Of a DNA stretch of 64,000 bases, positions 10,459 to 36,700 are shown piece by piece. The number at the start of each line of letters is the position of its first letter. Within the stretch, counting starts at the first letter, position 1. This DNA comes from Sthenelais limicola (lineage: Eukaryota > Annelida > Polychaeta > Phyllodocida > Sigalionidae). The notes beneath the pieces are model-generated. The model did not search any database. It saw only the letters and a list, made by a program, of their open reading frames with translations, and was not told where the DNA came from. The stretch spans positions 95,679,740-95,743,739 of the forward strand of contig OW804095.1 of the NCBI GenBank assembly GCA_942159475.1, given 5' to 3'. The position numbers and the translations under genes were made by a program.

Positions 10459-12559
10459 AAATGAACGAATCATGAACGATTTGTTCATTAGTATTCATTC
10501 AACTTCATTCTTGTTGATCATAGAGATCTGTACCGTTCCTGTAACACATTAGAGTGATATAAATGGTATTTTTCTACGTTGATACACTAGCTCATTAATC
10601 TGTAACACATCAGAGTGATATAAATGGTACTTTTATACGTTGCTACACTAGCTCATAAATAGTACTTTTCTATATTGCTACACTCAGCGTACATTAGATA
10701 ATATACGAGATATAAGGTTATATTCAAAAGCGTCACCAGAGCTAACCTTTCATATAGTACATTTTTGTTAGGCTATAACACGTTTTAGTTATGCTAGTTT
10801 CCTATATTATAACGCTAGTTTTCTAGGATACTATACTCTCATTACATACTGTATTAATCTAGACTAGATACATTTGATTTTATCCGTGATATAAAATCAG
10901 ATGTAAGGTTATATTCAAAAGCGTCACCAGAGTTAACCTTTCATATAGTACTTTTTTGTTATGCTATTTTTGTTATGCTATAGCACTTTTTAGTTATGCT
11001 AGTTTCCTATATTCCTATATTCTCGTTCTAGTTTCCTATATTCCTATATTCTCATCAAGGCTAGTTTTCTACGACGCTATACTCTCATTACAGACTGTAT
11101 TAATCTAGACTAGATATATGATATTAATCGAGACTAGATATGGTATTAGTCTAGACATGCCATTATATTAAACGATTCTACAAATCCCATTTTTCAAAAT
11201 TCATACACTCTGATTATATATCACCTTTTCCTAGATATGTTTCTCTACATATATGTTTACATTCAACGAGTCCACAAACTACATACAGGATCAGACTGAA
11301 TCTTTCAGTTGTAGAAATTGTTATATATGCTGAATCGTTCGGTTGTAGAAATGTTATATATGCTGAATCGTTCGGTTGTAGAAATTGTTATATATGCTAT
11401 TTCTCGAAATATGTTATATATGCTATTTCTCGAAATATGTTATTACATTGCACGAGTGAACATAGTACTTTCCAAGTCACCATATTATTTTCGGTTTTTC
11501 TAGATATATTTTCCTACATAGTCACCATATAATAGTATATACCGTTCCTACGTCATTACATTCAGCCCGATCATGTAACACATTTATTCATAGGTTATTA
11601 TATTCAACAAGTTACCATTGTACATACCATTTCCCTGTGATTACATTCAACCTGATGTAATAGCATTCGTACAAATTATTCTCAACAAGTTACCATTGTA
11701 CGTACCATTTCCCTGTGATTACATTCAACCTGATATAATAGCATTCGTACAAATGATTCTCAACATTTGTTCCAGTATATCTCTAAAATAACAAATGTGA
11801 CTTAACAAATGTGACTTAACAAATGTGACTTAACAAATGTGACTTAACAAATGTGACTATGTGAGTCAACTACATTGAATATGGTTCCTCAACTTGACAA
11901 CCATATCCAATTTACTTCATTTCTATAAAGCCTATATCTCTTATCAAGATAATCTTCACTTTTCCTGACAATACGACCCATATGTATACATTCATGTTGG
12001 AATTAGTGTATTGCACAATATTTACTTGTCCTTCGCTTCAGTTACTTCGCTTCAGTTAGTTGTGTATTGAAAAATATTTGGCTACATAATAAAGAGATTC
12101 AAATAAAATACAATCTTGGTTTATTCCGTCCCAAAACACAATATCCTCCGATCAATTGATGATGTTTACAAATTAAGCTAGACTACTTCGTACAGATGCA
12201 CTAATTCTAAGCTAGACTAGTTCGTACAGATGCACTAATTCGTACAGATGCACTAATTCGTACAACTTGACATCAGATTCTTGCCCCCGATAACAATTAA
12301 AAAATTACAATACCCCAAATAATAGATTTCACAATATATCGATTCGACCTATGACACACCGACCTTCTTTTACTGTTAATATAAACGACAACATAGACAA
12401 ATTAGTACCGGTCTCGCATCCTTGGGCCATTAGGCACTCAAATCTAATCAACTTCCAACTGTCAACTAAATTGTACTAATCAACGAATCAGCTAATTATT
12501 GCTTTCTTGTTTCTTCCTTATCAAAATATTATGTTTATCTCTCAACACTCTCGTTTCAG
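10459..12559. repeat. Noncoding stretch of serial tandem duplications
   Basis: Repeated blocks include a roughly 56-bp pair with GAGTGATATAAATGGTA (10549 and 10612), a roughly 200-bp spaced pair starting ATAAGGTTATATTCAAAAGC (10712 and 10906), GCTGAATCGTTCGGTTGTAG units (11318-11400), a roughly 90-bp pair (11613-11770), AACAAATGTGACTT five times (11790-11858) and TTCGTACAGATGCACTAA units (12188-12260). Two AATAAA signals at 12088 and 12102 could end the upstream transcript. The last 250 bp before the PRMT-like exon lack duplications. Confidence 0.7.
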
Positions 12560-12922
12560 ATGACTACGCATGTGGATATTTCCCTAAGCACTTTAACATA
12601 CAAGAAACTTTCTCAGCCTTTTGAAATTTTCAAGTTCAATTTCAATGAAAAGGCTGCGTCTAAGGTACCCGAGTTTTTAAACCAATCTACCCAGATGACA
12701 GTCCATGCCATTGATAGTGGTCAAGTAACTGCTGTAATTTACTGGTTTGAGCTCTTTCTTACCCCCGAAGTCAAGATTTCCACGCTAGACACCAAATTGA
12801 GGTGGAGACAAGCTGCCGTTATGCAAAAAACTAGGTCTGAAGTTGCTGTTGGGCGTTCGATGACAATCAAAGCTGCCTGCAAAAACAGCTGTATAGATAT
12901 TAAAGTCCTCCTCAGTTAAAAT
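12560..12922 (+). CDS. PRMT9: Last exon of a PRMT9-like protein arginine methyltransferase (3' end only)
   Basis: A 119-codon frame follows a good acceptor (pyrimidine tract and TTTCAG just before 12560) and ends at a TAA after the serine codon. Its content matches the beta-barrel C-terminus of multi-module arginine methyltransferases: GQVTAVIYWFELFLTPEV followed by STLD and RWRQAAVM, the usual 'aqua-vita-like' WF/WKQA pattern. Type II/III PRMTs with duplicated methyltransferase modules (PRMT9, PRMT7) end this way; PRMT9 fits better, but this is from memory. No other exon of the gene is in the window, so the 12 kb or more upstream would be its final intron filled by transposons. An exon captured by a Helitron is the alternative. 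I did not find a clear poly(A) signal close downstream. Confidence 0.55.
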
Positions 12923-15900
12923 GCTAGATAGGCTATGTATATGTGTACATTTGGATCAAATGTAACTCATCTATGTGAGTTTACTGTGTTTAGAAGCTTA
13001 GATATTATTTAGGATTGTGTCACGATATTCTGTTACTTACATGGAGTTTACCTTATGAATACATGATTTCCATTTCTCCAGTCGTATGATGTGTACGCAT
13101 AGACTTGGCCAATGTGTACGCGTAACGAAAACCCGGTGTTTGTATGCATATTGTGTATGAAGAAAAAAACGAGAGTTCAAAACAAAATTCAGAGAAATAT
13201 ATTACAAGATTGTTGTTATGATAACCACTGTGATGCAGATATTTGAAGAATGCTTATGAATTATTCAACGCACTACTGTAAATAGTTTTATCTTCGCAAT
13301 CGAGGGAGTTGTGATAATCCTATATATATATATACATGGCACGTGTTAGAAAGGTAACACTTTGTATGTATCTTAATGCCTTGTAGTGTTTGTTAAATTC
13401 ACCATTAAACCGATAATCAATATATATCGTATGTATATATGTGAATCACTTGATGGGGTACTCAAATATTGACAAGTTGCTGTTCTAAAAATAATTTCTT
13501 TAACCCACTGTATTGAACAATTTCTCAATATTGTGTGAAAGTTTATCCCCAATAATTGAGATTCCAAACGTGTGTATTTAAATTTGCTTTTAAATATATT
13601 TGCGTTTGAATTTGGTTATCCGGGCTACCACACAGTCACTACCCTCTATTTCTCTGTTACCGTGTAGAGTATTTCATCTTCCATAATGTCAGATTCTTGC
13701 AAGTGACGTTCAGATCTTCATTGGCATAACTGTTTTTCAACTATACATAGTTTGAGTAAGCCTTAGTAGATGTTCTGCTTGGTATCTTACCAAATACTCT
13801 TATTCTGAAGTTGGAGGCAGTTATGAGATTACTATGGCTAGATTTTCTGATGAATTATGAATGTATATTGGTCTAAAGAAAGAAGTCCCAGATGTATAAA
13901 GTTAATACATTTACTATGTTAGCAATCCTGAATGCGACTTTTAAATCATCGTTATGTGCAATTTAGATTTAAACTTAATTTTAAAGCGTGGGCGTGGAGT
14001 AGTTATCTGTTGATTCTGTTAGATATACGGTTAGTATTGACTGATGTTTTAGTTAGAAAAACCTAAGCTAAGTTATGGTACCAATGTATGTTCCTGATTT
14101 CACTATTTCTTTTATAGAAATTTAAGCGTGATTCTAAAATGAAAAGCGTCTCAATGATGCGTCTCTTCTCTGAAAATCATTTGTCTCATGTCATGCAAAT
14201 ACACTCCTTGGTCGTTGCATCATACAGGCCTTTGAAATTGATCCATGAATGTAGCCATTATTTTAAACCATACATATATAATGCATTGTCGTTTCCGAGA
14301 ATCATGAATTATGTGAATAATTTTTTTGATAATTAAATCTACTGGTTTGCATTAGTGCTTGGTGCTTGGTGGCAACTGCATTAAATTTTCTATTTTGTGA
14401 TATGTTTATTCCCAACGCATACAAAAGTAACCAACTTAACATGTTTAAGAATTTGGGCCTGTTCTTCTTCCAAACTATTCATTTCGGTGTACACAAGAAT
14501 TCCTCTATTTTCAATTTAGGTCTGCTTTTTTTTTAAACTTAGGGAGCCTTCATTAAAATTGATTTTTTTTTTAACGAAAACGTTTTTGCTCAATAGGAGT
14601 ACACGCATCCGGGTAACAAATAGTTAGAAGTCACAGTATTATTTGAGTGAGGGGGCAGCAGAACTTTTGAACAGTAAATACAAATGAATGCAAATTTCCA
14701 GAAATAGCCATGAATTCAGAAAAACCAAGTCAAGAGTTTTCAGTGTTAAAATGTTCCATTCTACAGCACTAAGGATCCAAGAAATAAAGAACTGAGAAAA
14801 ATATTTTAGGTTGAGTTAGCTGAGATTGCAGGTTTAAATCCTTTTCATGGTTGAAACTTGACGTATATTATTAGGAGCCATACTTTAGGCTGCTAAGCTT
14901 GGCCCCTTTTGATAGAGCGTTAAACTACTGTAGGAACTGGTACGAGAGACCAACCGGTACGTCTAATCACAACAAAACCTGTTATTTTTCATGTGGCTAA
15001 TTGTAATATTAAATGGTCTGGGTTTTTTTAAAAGTTTAAACTGATTTGAAGTTGTTTTTGATTGCCTATTAAGTTGAGAAAATGGGAAAATGCACTTGTA
15101 AACTATTTCAAATCTTATTTTAACACTACTCTTGGGTTAATCAAAGATTGGCATTTATTAATTACAATTAATTATTCAACTTCGACTTTTATGCAACTTT
15201 AGACTTTGACTTTTACAATTGAATTTCACGCCTGAGTTTCACTTACAATTTGACTTTCACAACTGACTTTAGACTTTGACTTTGTGACGGACTTTGAGTT
15301 TGATTTTTTTGACTGACTTTTGACTTTTATGACTGACTGACTTTACTTTTACAACTGACTGACTTTCAACTTTTCTGAATGACTGACTTTCTACTTTTCT
15401 AACTGACTGACTGACTTTCGAGTTTCATGACAGACTGCCTGTTGACTTTTACGACTGACTTGTACAACTTTTCAACTTTTCGTCTGACTGACTTTTTGAA
15501 TTTTACAACTAATTTTTGAATTTTATGTTTGACTTAACTCTGAACCTTTCAACTTTGACTTTTACACACTTTCGACTTTTACTTTTACAACTGACTTTCA
15601 ACTTTGAGTACTGTCTATGAAACTATAACTATAGAAAACTGTAACTGTTCATGTAAATCATCTGAACCAATGGGGTCAAGAAACCCTAAATAGTCTTTTT
15701 GACTTGTAATAGACTTGGCACCCAGCAAATGATAATAAATTGCCATAATTTACTTTGGAACGTTCTGAAGTTTAGGTCTAATCTATTATTTCATATTTAA
15801 ATAGAATATATTAAGTTACTGACGATACAACAATACTGTCAAGTGACTTAGTTAAGTATGGCCCCTGAGATTGACATAACTCCCGACATGTGGACTGTTG

Positions 15901-17440
15901 ACTCTAGACTGGTAAAATATTTCTGTTACATCTCATTAACTATAATTGATTGCATAAAGGAAAACGCCGCAACCTTAAACTTCTGTATTTGCTGTTTTAA
16001 TTTAGTGATATATTATATTGATAAGCTACATGGTAATTCAGACGTTTCGTGTGTAACTAGTTTTATTCATCATTTCAACCAGTCTATTGACTTTTATAGT
16101 CCTGATTGGAGCAGCTGTCTCACTTGTGACGTGGCATGTAGCTTGCTCTTTCACTTCTAACTGGGTTTATCATCATGGGGCTTTTCAATGTGAGAATCGA
16201 TACATTGTACAACTGTTATTCTCCTGAATACCTTGTTCTGATAATTTGCATACCGTATGTTGTTTCATAACTTATGGTAAATGCAGAAGATCACCTATAT
16301 TATAACTATTTGTTACCACTATATTCATTGCCTGCACGTTAGAAAAAGTAACATCTATATTGGATGAGCCCTGATTGAATAGCTGCATGTCTGAGTTATT
16401 ACCAGTAGGCCTACTGTATTTGAGTAGTGTTAGTAAAATATCACGATTTGCGCTGTTCAGACTTTAAAAGTTGTTATTGCACTGTTAAAGAATTTATAAT
16501 GTACGCATACTCAGCTTCAAATTACTTTAGTTTTTTGGTTTTTTTTAAAAAATCTTCATATATTATATGCCATGCAGTTCCTTCAAATAATCCCAGTTTG
16601 GTATCGGTACCATATTGCGGTGATGAATTTCTTGCTTTCAGTATCATGTATGGTATCGCCTCTCCCATCCGAAAATCGATATAAAGTTTAGATGCTACTA
16701 GTATTTATGTTGTCTTCTAAGCACGAAGGAATATATAATTATTTGGAATAATTATTATTTGCCATTATGTGTCACTAATTTCTTTCTTAATACTGATGTT
16801 AATATCATGGTCGAGGAATAAATTATTTGATTTTGCTTAGCAGATTTTTGCTATGCAAATTTGTTGAACTTTACAAGTTGTTTGTTCATTTTATCTCTGT
16901 GTATGTATATACTGTAGCGTCATATACTTAGGCCTATTATTAGGGTACGGTAGCGGTATTGTTTGTTCATATTTTTGGTCGACAGTATATATGTAGCCTA
17001 GGCCTACTTCCTATATGTAGGCCTACAAATGCAGTAGCCTACTGCCAGTAGCCTAATCATACACGGCAAATGGGAAAATCTTTATAATATAACCACCAAA
17101 TAATTATAGAATTACTAAATGTACATCCTTTAGAACGTTTACAAATTTAGAATAAAATAATGTTCAGGACTCATAGTATATAGGCCTACGTACGGTACCA
17201 ACAATAGTTCTTATGTTTAGAAAAAGCATACCGGGTAGGCCTATCTATTTATTATTTATCCCCGACGCATATTTATCCCCTTTTTTCTATGACTGATTTT
17301 ATAGATCTAAAAATTAGTAGGCCCTACGTACTAATTTTATCTTCTGCGACCGCATATCATTTTCCAGTGGCAGTGTTCCATTTGGAGGCATATTTCTCCC
17401 CCTTCCGGCAAAACTTTAGATATAATTATTTGCCAATAAA
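12923..17440. other. Intergenic stretch between PRMT-like exon and OGT
   Basis: No supported gene. The proximal part, to about 13.6 kb, is a plausible 3' UTR. Short frames at 14139-14336 and 15858-16160 have no recognisable content. It contains the GACTTT satellite at 15180-15610 and, near the distal end, a cluster of TAGGCCTA palindromes at 16.4-17.55 kb. Confidence 0.5.
15180..15612. repeat. Degenerate GACTTTTACAACTGACT satellite
   Basis: About 430 bp is composed of irregularly spaced GACTTT, TTTTACAACTGACT and CTGACTGACTTT units, too diverged for one fixed period. The same family appears in reverse orientation at 47.63-47.85 kb inside a PSTPIP intron. Confidence 0.75.
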
Positions 17441-17660
17441 GAAAACAGTATTAATTTAGCACACTAATCCCCGACTAATCCCGATCTGCCGTTCAGTGGA
17501 ACATGACATGATCACATCCAACCCCAAGTAGGGCCTAGGCCTACCCCCTACCCGGGCTTGCTCCCATGCCCACGGCGGGGGCGATGCTCACGTGCGCGGT
17601 ATCACTATCAACAAACGTGCGCAGGGATGGCGGCGTCCATGTTCTATGTTTAGAACTTGT
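17440..17660 (+). promoter_or_regulatory. Candidate OGT promoter: GC-rich patch with E-box and YY1-like site
   Basis: A short CpG-containing patch interrupts AT-rich DNA. It includes CACGTG (about 17589), CGGCGGGGGCG (about 17573) and GATGGCGGCGTCCATG (about 17626), which resembles the YY1 site often found at transcription starts. It lies 0.8 kb upstream of the likely OGT start codon. The 111-codon frame at 17592-17927 overlaps it and is more likely 5' UTR or chance than a protein. Confidence 0.4.
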
Positions 17661-18286
17661 GAGATAGTTGAGATGCGCTTAGGAAAAGGAGTGACCAAAC
17701 GAACTAATGGTTACATGAATAAAAGTACGCAAGTCTGGGAAATAAATACTCGTTATAAATTACAGCTGCGATTCGTGACAAAAATTGTGTCGTCTTTGAC
17801 ACGTCTTTCAAATGGACTCAACCGTATGCATAAAATTGCATACGAATGCAAGGGTCATTTATCATCTAAGATCGATGAAACTGGTTATGCTAATGATCGG
17901 TCTTGTGGTCGGTGGGTAAACTTATAAATGCGCGGGAATTTTGCGTTATTTGTGAAAAAAGAACTTAAAAGAAAGTCACCATGCCCATAATCGGATGAAA
18001 ACAAAGGACATGTTAAACCTTCGCGATTTTAATATTAATCTGACTGTGGACTATTGAAAATAGGACAAGTTCGCTTAGTTTTATCGATTTCATTGTCTTT
18101 ATACGCCTCTCAGACGTCACTGAACCGCGCGCATGAAGACATATTGCACTTGAAAGGAAGGATCACATTCAAAATCGAGAGTAGCAGCTATTTTCGTGTG
18201 AGGCTCACTTGAATATATCATATTCTATGGAAAATTACAACTTCATGGTTAGGTTTATCAGCTTTAGATAATAATTAGCTTTTAGT

Positions 18287-18463
18287 ATGGAACTACTTTC
18301 TAACAGTGTCTGTGTCTGCACTGTCGTCTCGCATTCAGATAGACACATCGCCGCCATTGCGTCGCCTACATTGTCCTCTACAGCAAAGTCGTATACCACA
18401 AATTCAAGTCCAATGGTTTTGTCCGGAGATAACGCTCCTGTCCCTACACACACCACTGTGAAG
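18287..18463 (+). other. Optional 59-residue N-terminal extension or 5' UTR of OGT
   Basis: This is open in frame with OGT from ATG 18287 and is rich in Ser, Thr and Ala, with no recognised domain. Animal OGT isoforms differ mainly at their N-terminus, so it might be an isoform-specific leader. The better start context and family length favour translation from 18464, with this piece as 5' UTR. Confidence 0.45.
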
Positions 18464-31964
<13,501 letters not shown>

Positions 31965-33778
31965 ATATTAGGAAAATGATTAAGGCCGACTGCATCATAC
32001 TATTCACCCTCCATATTGTATAAAGAACATTTCATTTAATACTTACAATTGACTGTCAAGCTCATAACAGAGATGTCAGTGCTCGAAAGGCACGACATAT
32101 GTTGTCATTTTAAGCATGTGTGGATCACCATTTGATGAATCGGTATCGTGGTCAAGCAGGTGTCGATAAAGCCATACCCTGTCATTGTACATATAAATAA
32201 GGGACAAGGCATCTCTTCGGCCAGATACTCTCCTCTGGCCCATTATAGTCATGCTTTCGTAAATGTATGCCGTACGAAAGACCCCCATTCTATGTACCCT
32301 CATTTCATTGCCACTTCGACATAGATATTCAATTGCATATACTTTTTGATGTAATGTCTTACCGATTGGTAAAATTACCCCAGTGCTTCATTTAAGCAAA
32401 CCTAAACCTGTATCAAATTTCAAATTTGGATCTATGGTTAGATTTGATAGCCACGAGTCTTCTGCTCGATGCAGTGTGATTTACATACCGAACACCATTC
32501 TTAAAATTTCGATTTTCATATTAATTTATGTCTGCTTTGACGAGGTGCACGGTCCAAAGACTAGACCGATTTTTTTTATTGTTATATTGGCACTTTGGTA
32601 TTTGAATTGTAACTGGTCATTGGTGAAGATAAGGTAGGCGCGTTATATATCAAAATACTGCCATATTTGTTTGAGGTGAATAGTTTTTTGTGCTTTTAGG
32701 TTATCGTAAATGATAACGGTTTACTCTAGATAAGATGATACGATCCAGAAACAAAATAATCCAATCATTCAGAAAAGAAATGTTCCAACTTTTGAAGTAT
32801 GTCCGATCCTAGGTCTGAAGGTGGAAATAACACTTTGTACACTTAACATGCGAGGATGTAGCTTTTTGCTTGTTGCGGAATGTATGATGTGCATACTTTC
32901 TTGTGTACATTTTAGTTAGATATGGCTTTCTTCAAATTCTGCATGTAAGCCATCCTGGTATTCTACATATATTTATTGTTCGCTTCTAGCGGTTAAGCTT
33001 CATGAGAAGCTGGGTATCCCCCATTGACGGCACTGCGAGGAGGCAACGCCAGAATAATGTCAGTGCCTTGTGCATTTATTTAATTGTATCTAAGCCTAAG
33101 TAATTTGAAGGGGTGAGCCCATATTCATTTCTACCTTATATCGGTTACACTGAAACATGATAAGGATCCCTATTTTGTTCTTCCAGTTATGATTATACCC
33201 TCGTGCATATAAGTGAGCGTTGCGTGTATCACAGCTACTTGTCACCAATAAACGTTATTCAATATTTGCATTAGGTCTCCCTTGTGAACTCCAAGCACTT
33301 TTCCGATGCAGTTTTGTCACGATTCTAGTTACAATGCAGTTCCCTGTTACAAATACAGATGGACATAAGTCCTATAGCTTCCTCGTTCCCCGCGTATTTG
33401 CATGGTATATCATAATATGGTGCCACCAAGCCCAAGGATATTCATTCCTTTGCTGACGGGTCATTATAATCATTTTTGTATATTTAAGTTAAAATTGGAT
33501 TTTTATAACAATTGCAAACAACTCATTAGAAGTACAAGTGCAACTATCCATTGCACTAAGGCAGTTATATCTGGATATTATTTCAGTTACTGAAGAACTA
33601 AGTTACTAACTGTAACAACGGCTGTTGTAACGTTACGATGACAAAAACCACTTATTTTTTTGGCGTGCTCCCCACTCACTTTGGCTAGTGAGCATTCATT
33701 GAGGACCGGACTTCAGTCATAGAACCTCTGACAAGTTGTAAGTTGTAATAGACTGGGAAACAGATGAGAAATTCTCGA
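31965..33778 (+). other. OGT 3' UTR and intergenic sequence
   Basis: The stop TAA ends at 31964. An AATAAA at 33247-33252 is the best poly(A) signal and would give a 3' UTR of about 1.3 kb. No other gene is visible before the transposon at 33779. Confidence 0.5.
33247..33252 (+). terminator. Candidate OGT poly(A) signal AATAAA
   Basis: Canonical hexamer downstream of the OGT stop and upstream of the long-TIR transposon. AT-rich surroundings make chance occurrence possible. Confidence 0.4.
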
Positions 33779-36700
33779 TCCTAGGGGCATTTTTGAGTAC
33801 AATGATCCACCAGCACTTTTCTAGCTAATTTGGGTGTGTTGAACACGAAAATTACCGTTGGACAGCTGAAATCTGACTCACTCCTTGTCAAAAATTAAAA
33901 ACAAAAATGGCTGCCATTCATTTTTTAGAAAAATCATAAAACATATATAGTCATGTGATACCTCAAAATGATGGAAATGGAGAGGACAATCCATTTTACA
34001 CACTTACCTCGATGTCACAGCAATGTGGTTACCATGACAACCAAATCCACACACAATGTGTTTTTCACTCATTTCTGAGAAAAATCATAAAAAAACACAT
34101 ATGGTCATGTGATATCTCAAAATGTTGGTAATGCAGGGGGGAATCCATTTCTGATATTCTCATTGTTGTAAGGACATGTCATAGCATATTAGAGCATATC
34201 ATAGCGAAACAATCTGAATGAAAAGTCCATATAATGCTGGCTATAACATCATAGTTCAACCAGTTGAAGAACTGCCTTGTGTATGGTGCCTATGCACCTA
34301 AGTAGTACATCAATCTGATTGAATGCAATATCCTTCTTCTAAGCTCTCCCTATATGCTAACAGAAGGCTATAGATTCATGGAGGCAATTCAGAGACTAGA
34401 AATATATACAACTGTACAAAATCAGAGGTACAGAGAAATGCACCAACAATTAAAATGACAAAAGTTGCCCACCATCCAAGCACCTGCCCATGGAGTGGAC
34501 ACACTTAACACTGAGGTGCATGTATGTGTCAGAGCAACTTGGCCAGTATTATACTGTAATAATGGCTGATCAGGCCTTATTCGGTTCATGGAACTGAAGT
34601 GGCAAACTCCATTATTCCAGAAGAGGGTGTTCATTTGTCTTGGAGGCCTACACATAGCAATGAGCTTTCTGAAACTGGCAAGTTGCCTTTTAGGTGCAGC
34701 AGGCACCTGTTAAATACCTGAATGGATTACCATCAGGTAATCCCTTCACAGTAATTGGCAGGTGCATCACAACCAAAAGAAATACTGTATTGATTAATAT
34801 TAATTATTAAATGAGGTTTAACATTAATGAAGTTTAAACCTTGTGCAAGACATTGAGGTACTAGCTTCATCAGGAGAGGTAGTCATATAGTATAGGTAGT
34901 ATATAGGAAAAGTGAACATTAACTTTCTGTACTGGTGGCAGAACAACAACATGGTTAGGACTCTACTATAGCTGATAAGGGCCTACTGTGACTTGCATCT
35001 CCATATTGAGGCCTTCAAGAAGATGCTACCATATTCCTTATGGTATGATCATACCAAATATGCAAAGTGGGGTTCAGTCTACCTTGCAGAGATGGGCAAT
35101 CTTCCACTTCATGTACTGACCAAGTTTGAACATGGAAACATCATTGTCACACTTTCTGACAGGCAGTTCAACCAGGTAGCTGCTGCTGATGCACTATAGT
35201 GGATCAACAAAGTAGGGAAAGATGCTGGTGGAATTATAGGCATCACCAAAACTAGATCGGCTCTGATCAGAGGGGCACTCTCCTATAATCTCTGTCCCCA
35301 CATCAGCATCACTGTATATGCCAACTACAATGTTGAGAAGAATGGCATTGTTCTCAATGAAAGTCAGCCAAACCATATGGAAAGAGATAAGAAGGATCGA
35401 GATCATGACCAACTTGCTAATCTTGGATTCTTCTCTGCAATGGAATTCTTACATAATCTGTCAAACAAAGATCTTGTGACAATTGCTATTCAGGATGCAA
35501 GTACAGTATATCCCAGGGGCCAGAGACAATTAGAAACATCTGTGCCAATGAGGCTGATCAAAACACCTGAAAACTTCTATGATCCAATGGAGAGGAATAA
35601 TACCCTTACTTTCAGTTGCTTCTACAAAATCAAGAAAGACAAAGGATAAAAACCTCATTCTTAAAGCAAATTGTAACACTATGCAAAGAATATGTAGCTG
35701 GAAGAGAGTTGGATTGGAAAAAGTATTAGAACATTCTCCCCGGCAGAAGACAATGATAATCTACAAACTGGTAATAAAGCCATCTTGATTCATTGACTAA
35801 ATGAAAATATCATCCCCTGTCTCAGGTCAGGCATTAATCAATGCACTTGGAAACCGGATGGAGCCACTACCTTTAAGGATTACACAGATGTCTTTACTGA
35901 TACCATACTTAAAGTTGGAAATGCATTTGGAAGAATTGATCTATTATTTGACCAGTACGAAGACATTACTATCACAGTCAGGAAAACACCGCCAAATACA
36001 AAAAGTACCCATCAGGAAACTGGTTGACAATAGGAATGTGCCACTTCCAGCCAACTTGGCTAAATACGGGCCTAACTAGTTGGCTCATCCAAATAACTAG
36101 CAAAGTTCAGATTTTAGAATGTGCTGGTCAGAAGTTGATTGTTATCAGTGGCAGCTTTCCCAATGGAGAGGTGAAAAGTACCATTCTCCTTGACCCTGGT
36201 CATATGGTAGCAGAGCATGAAGAAGTAGACACCAGACTCCATGCCATCCATTTTTTTTCAAAAGTATATTCAAGTGCATGAGGTTATACACAATATCCCT
36301 GAAGGTTCCCGCTAGCATTTTCCTCCCTTCCATGCCATAAGAAGGTCAGACACAATATCATTCATAGCAAACCACAGACAACACACCAATGTGTTTCTTG
36401 AAAACCATGACTTACTAGGAGCGAACTGGAACTCAGCCAAGATATGGTATCTTCAGTTGAGAAGTTCTTGTGCTATGTATACAAGATACGAGGAGCAACA
36501 CCAATTGATAATGCAAGATTACTTCTGTTTGAAAAACTGAATAAGACAGAAGTGTTGCCATCCACTGCTGATGCACTGATGCTGCATACTCAATGTGCCC
36601 ATTACTAAGCCCTGGTTTAGAAGTTTGCCCATATGGCTTATCCTTACATTCCTGACCCCTGATACAACACTTTATGAAGGTTGGCTTGTAACCATTTCAC

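Larger units (their letters stand above)
1..12300 (+). mobile_element. Helentron-dominated region, boundaries not resolved
   Basis: The replicase ORF, the RPA-like gene on the same strand and the intervening AT-rich sequence could form one large element. The texture supports this: from about 4.2 to 12.3 kb the noncoding DNA is full of short tandem duplications, and these stop just before the PRMT-like exon. I could not find the element ends, and two smaller elements sit inside at 2603-4211. It could equally be several neighbouring insertions. Confidence 0.35.

Noticed and set aside
17592..17927. 111-codon frame upstream of OGT
   Set aside because: No recognisable domain. It overlaps the GC-rich promoter patch and is best explained as 5' UTR or chance.
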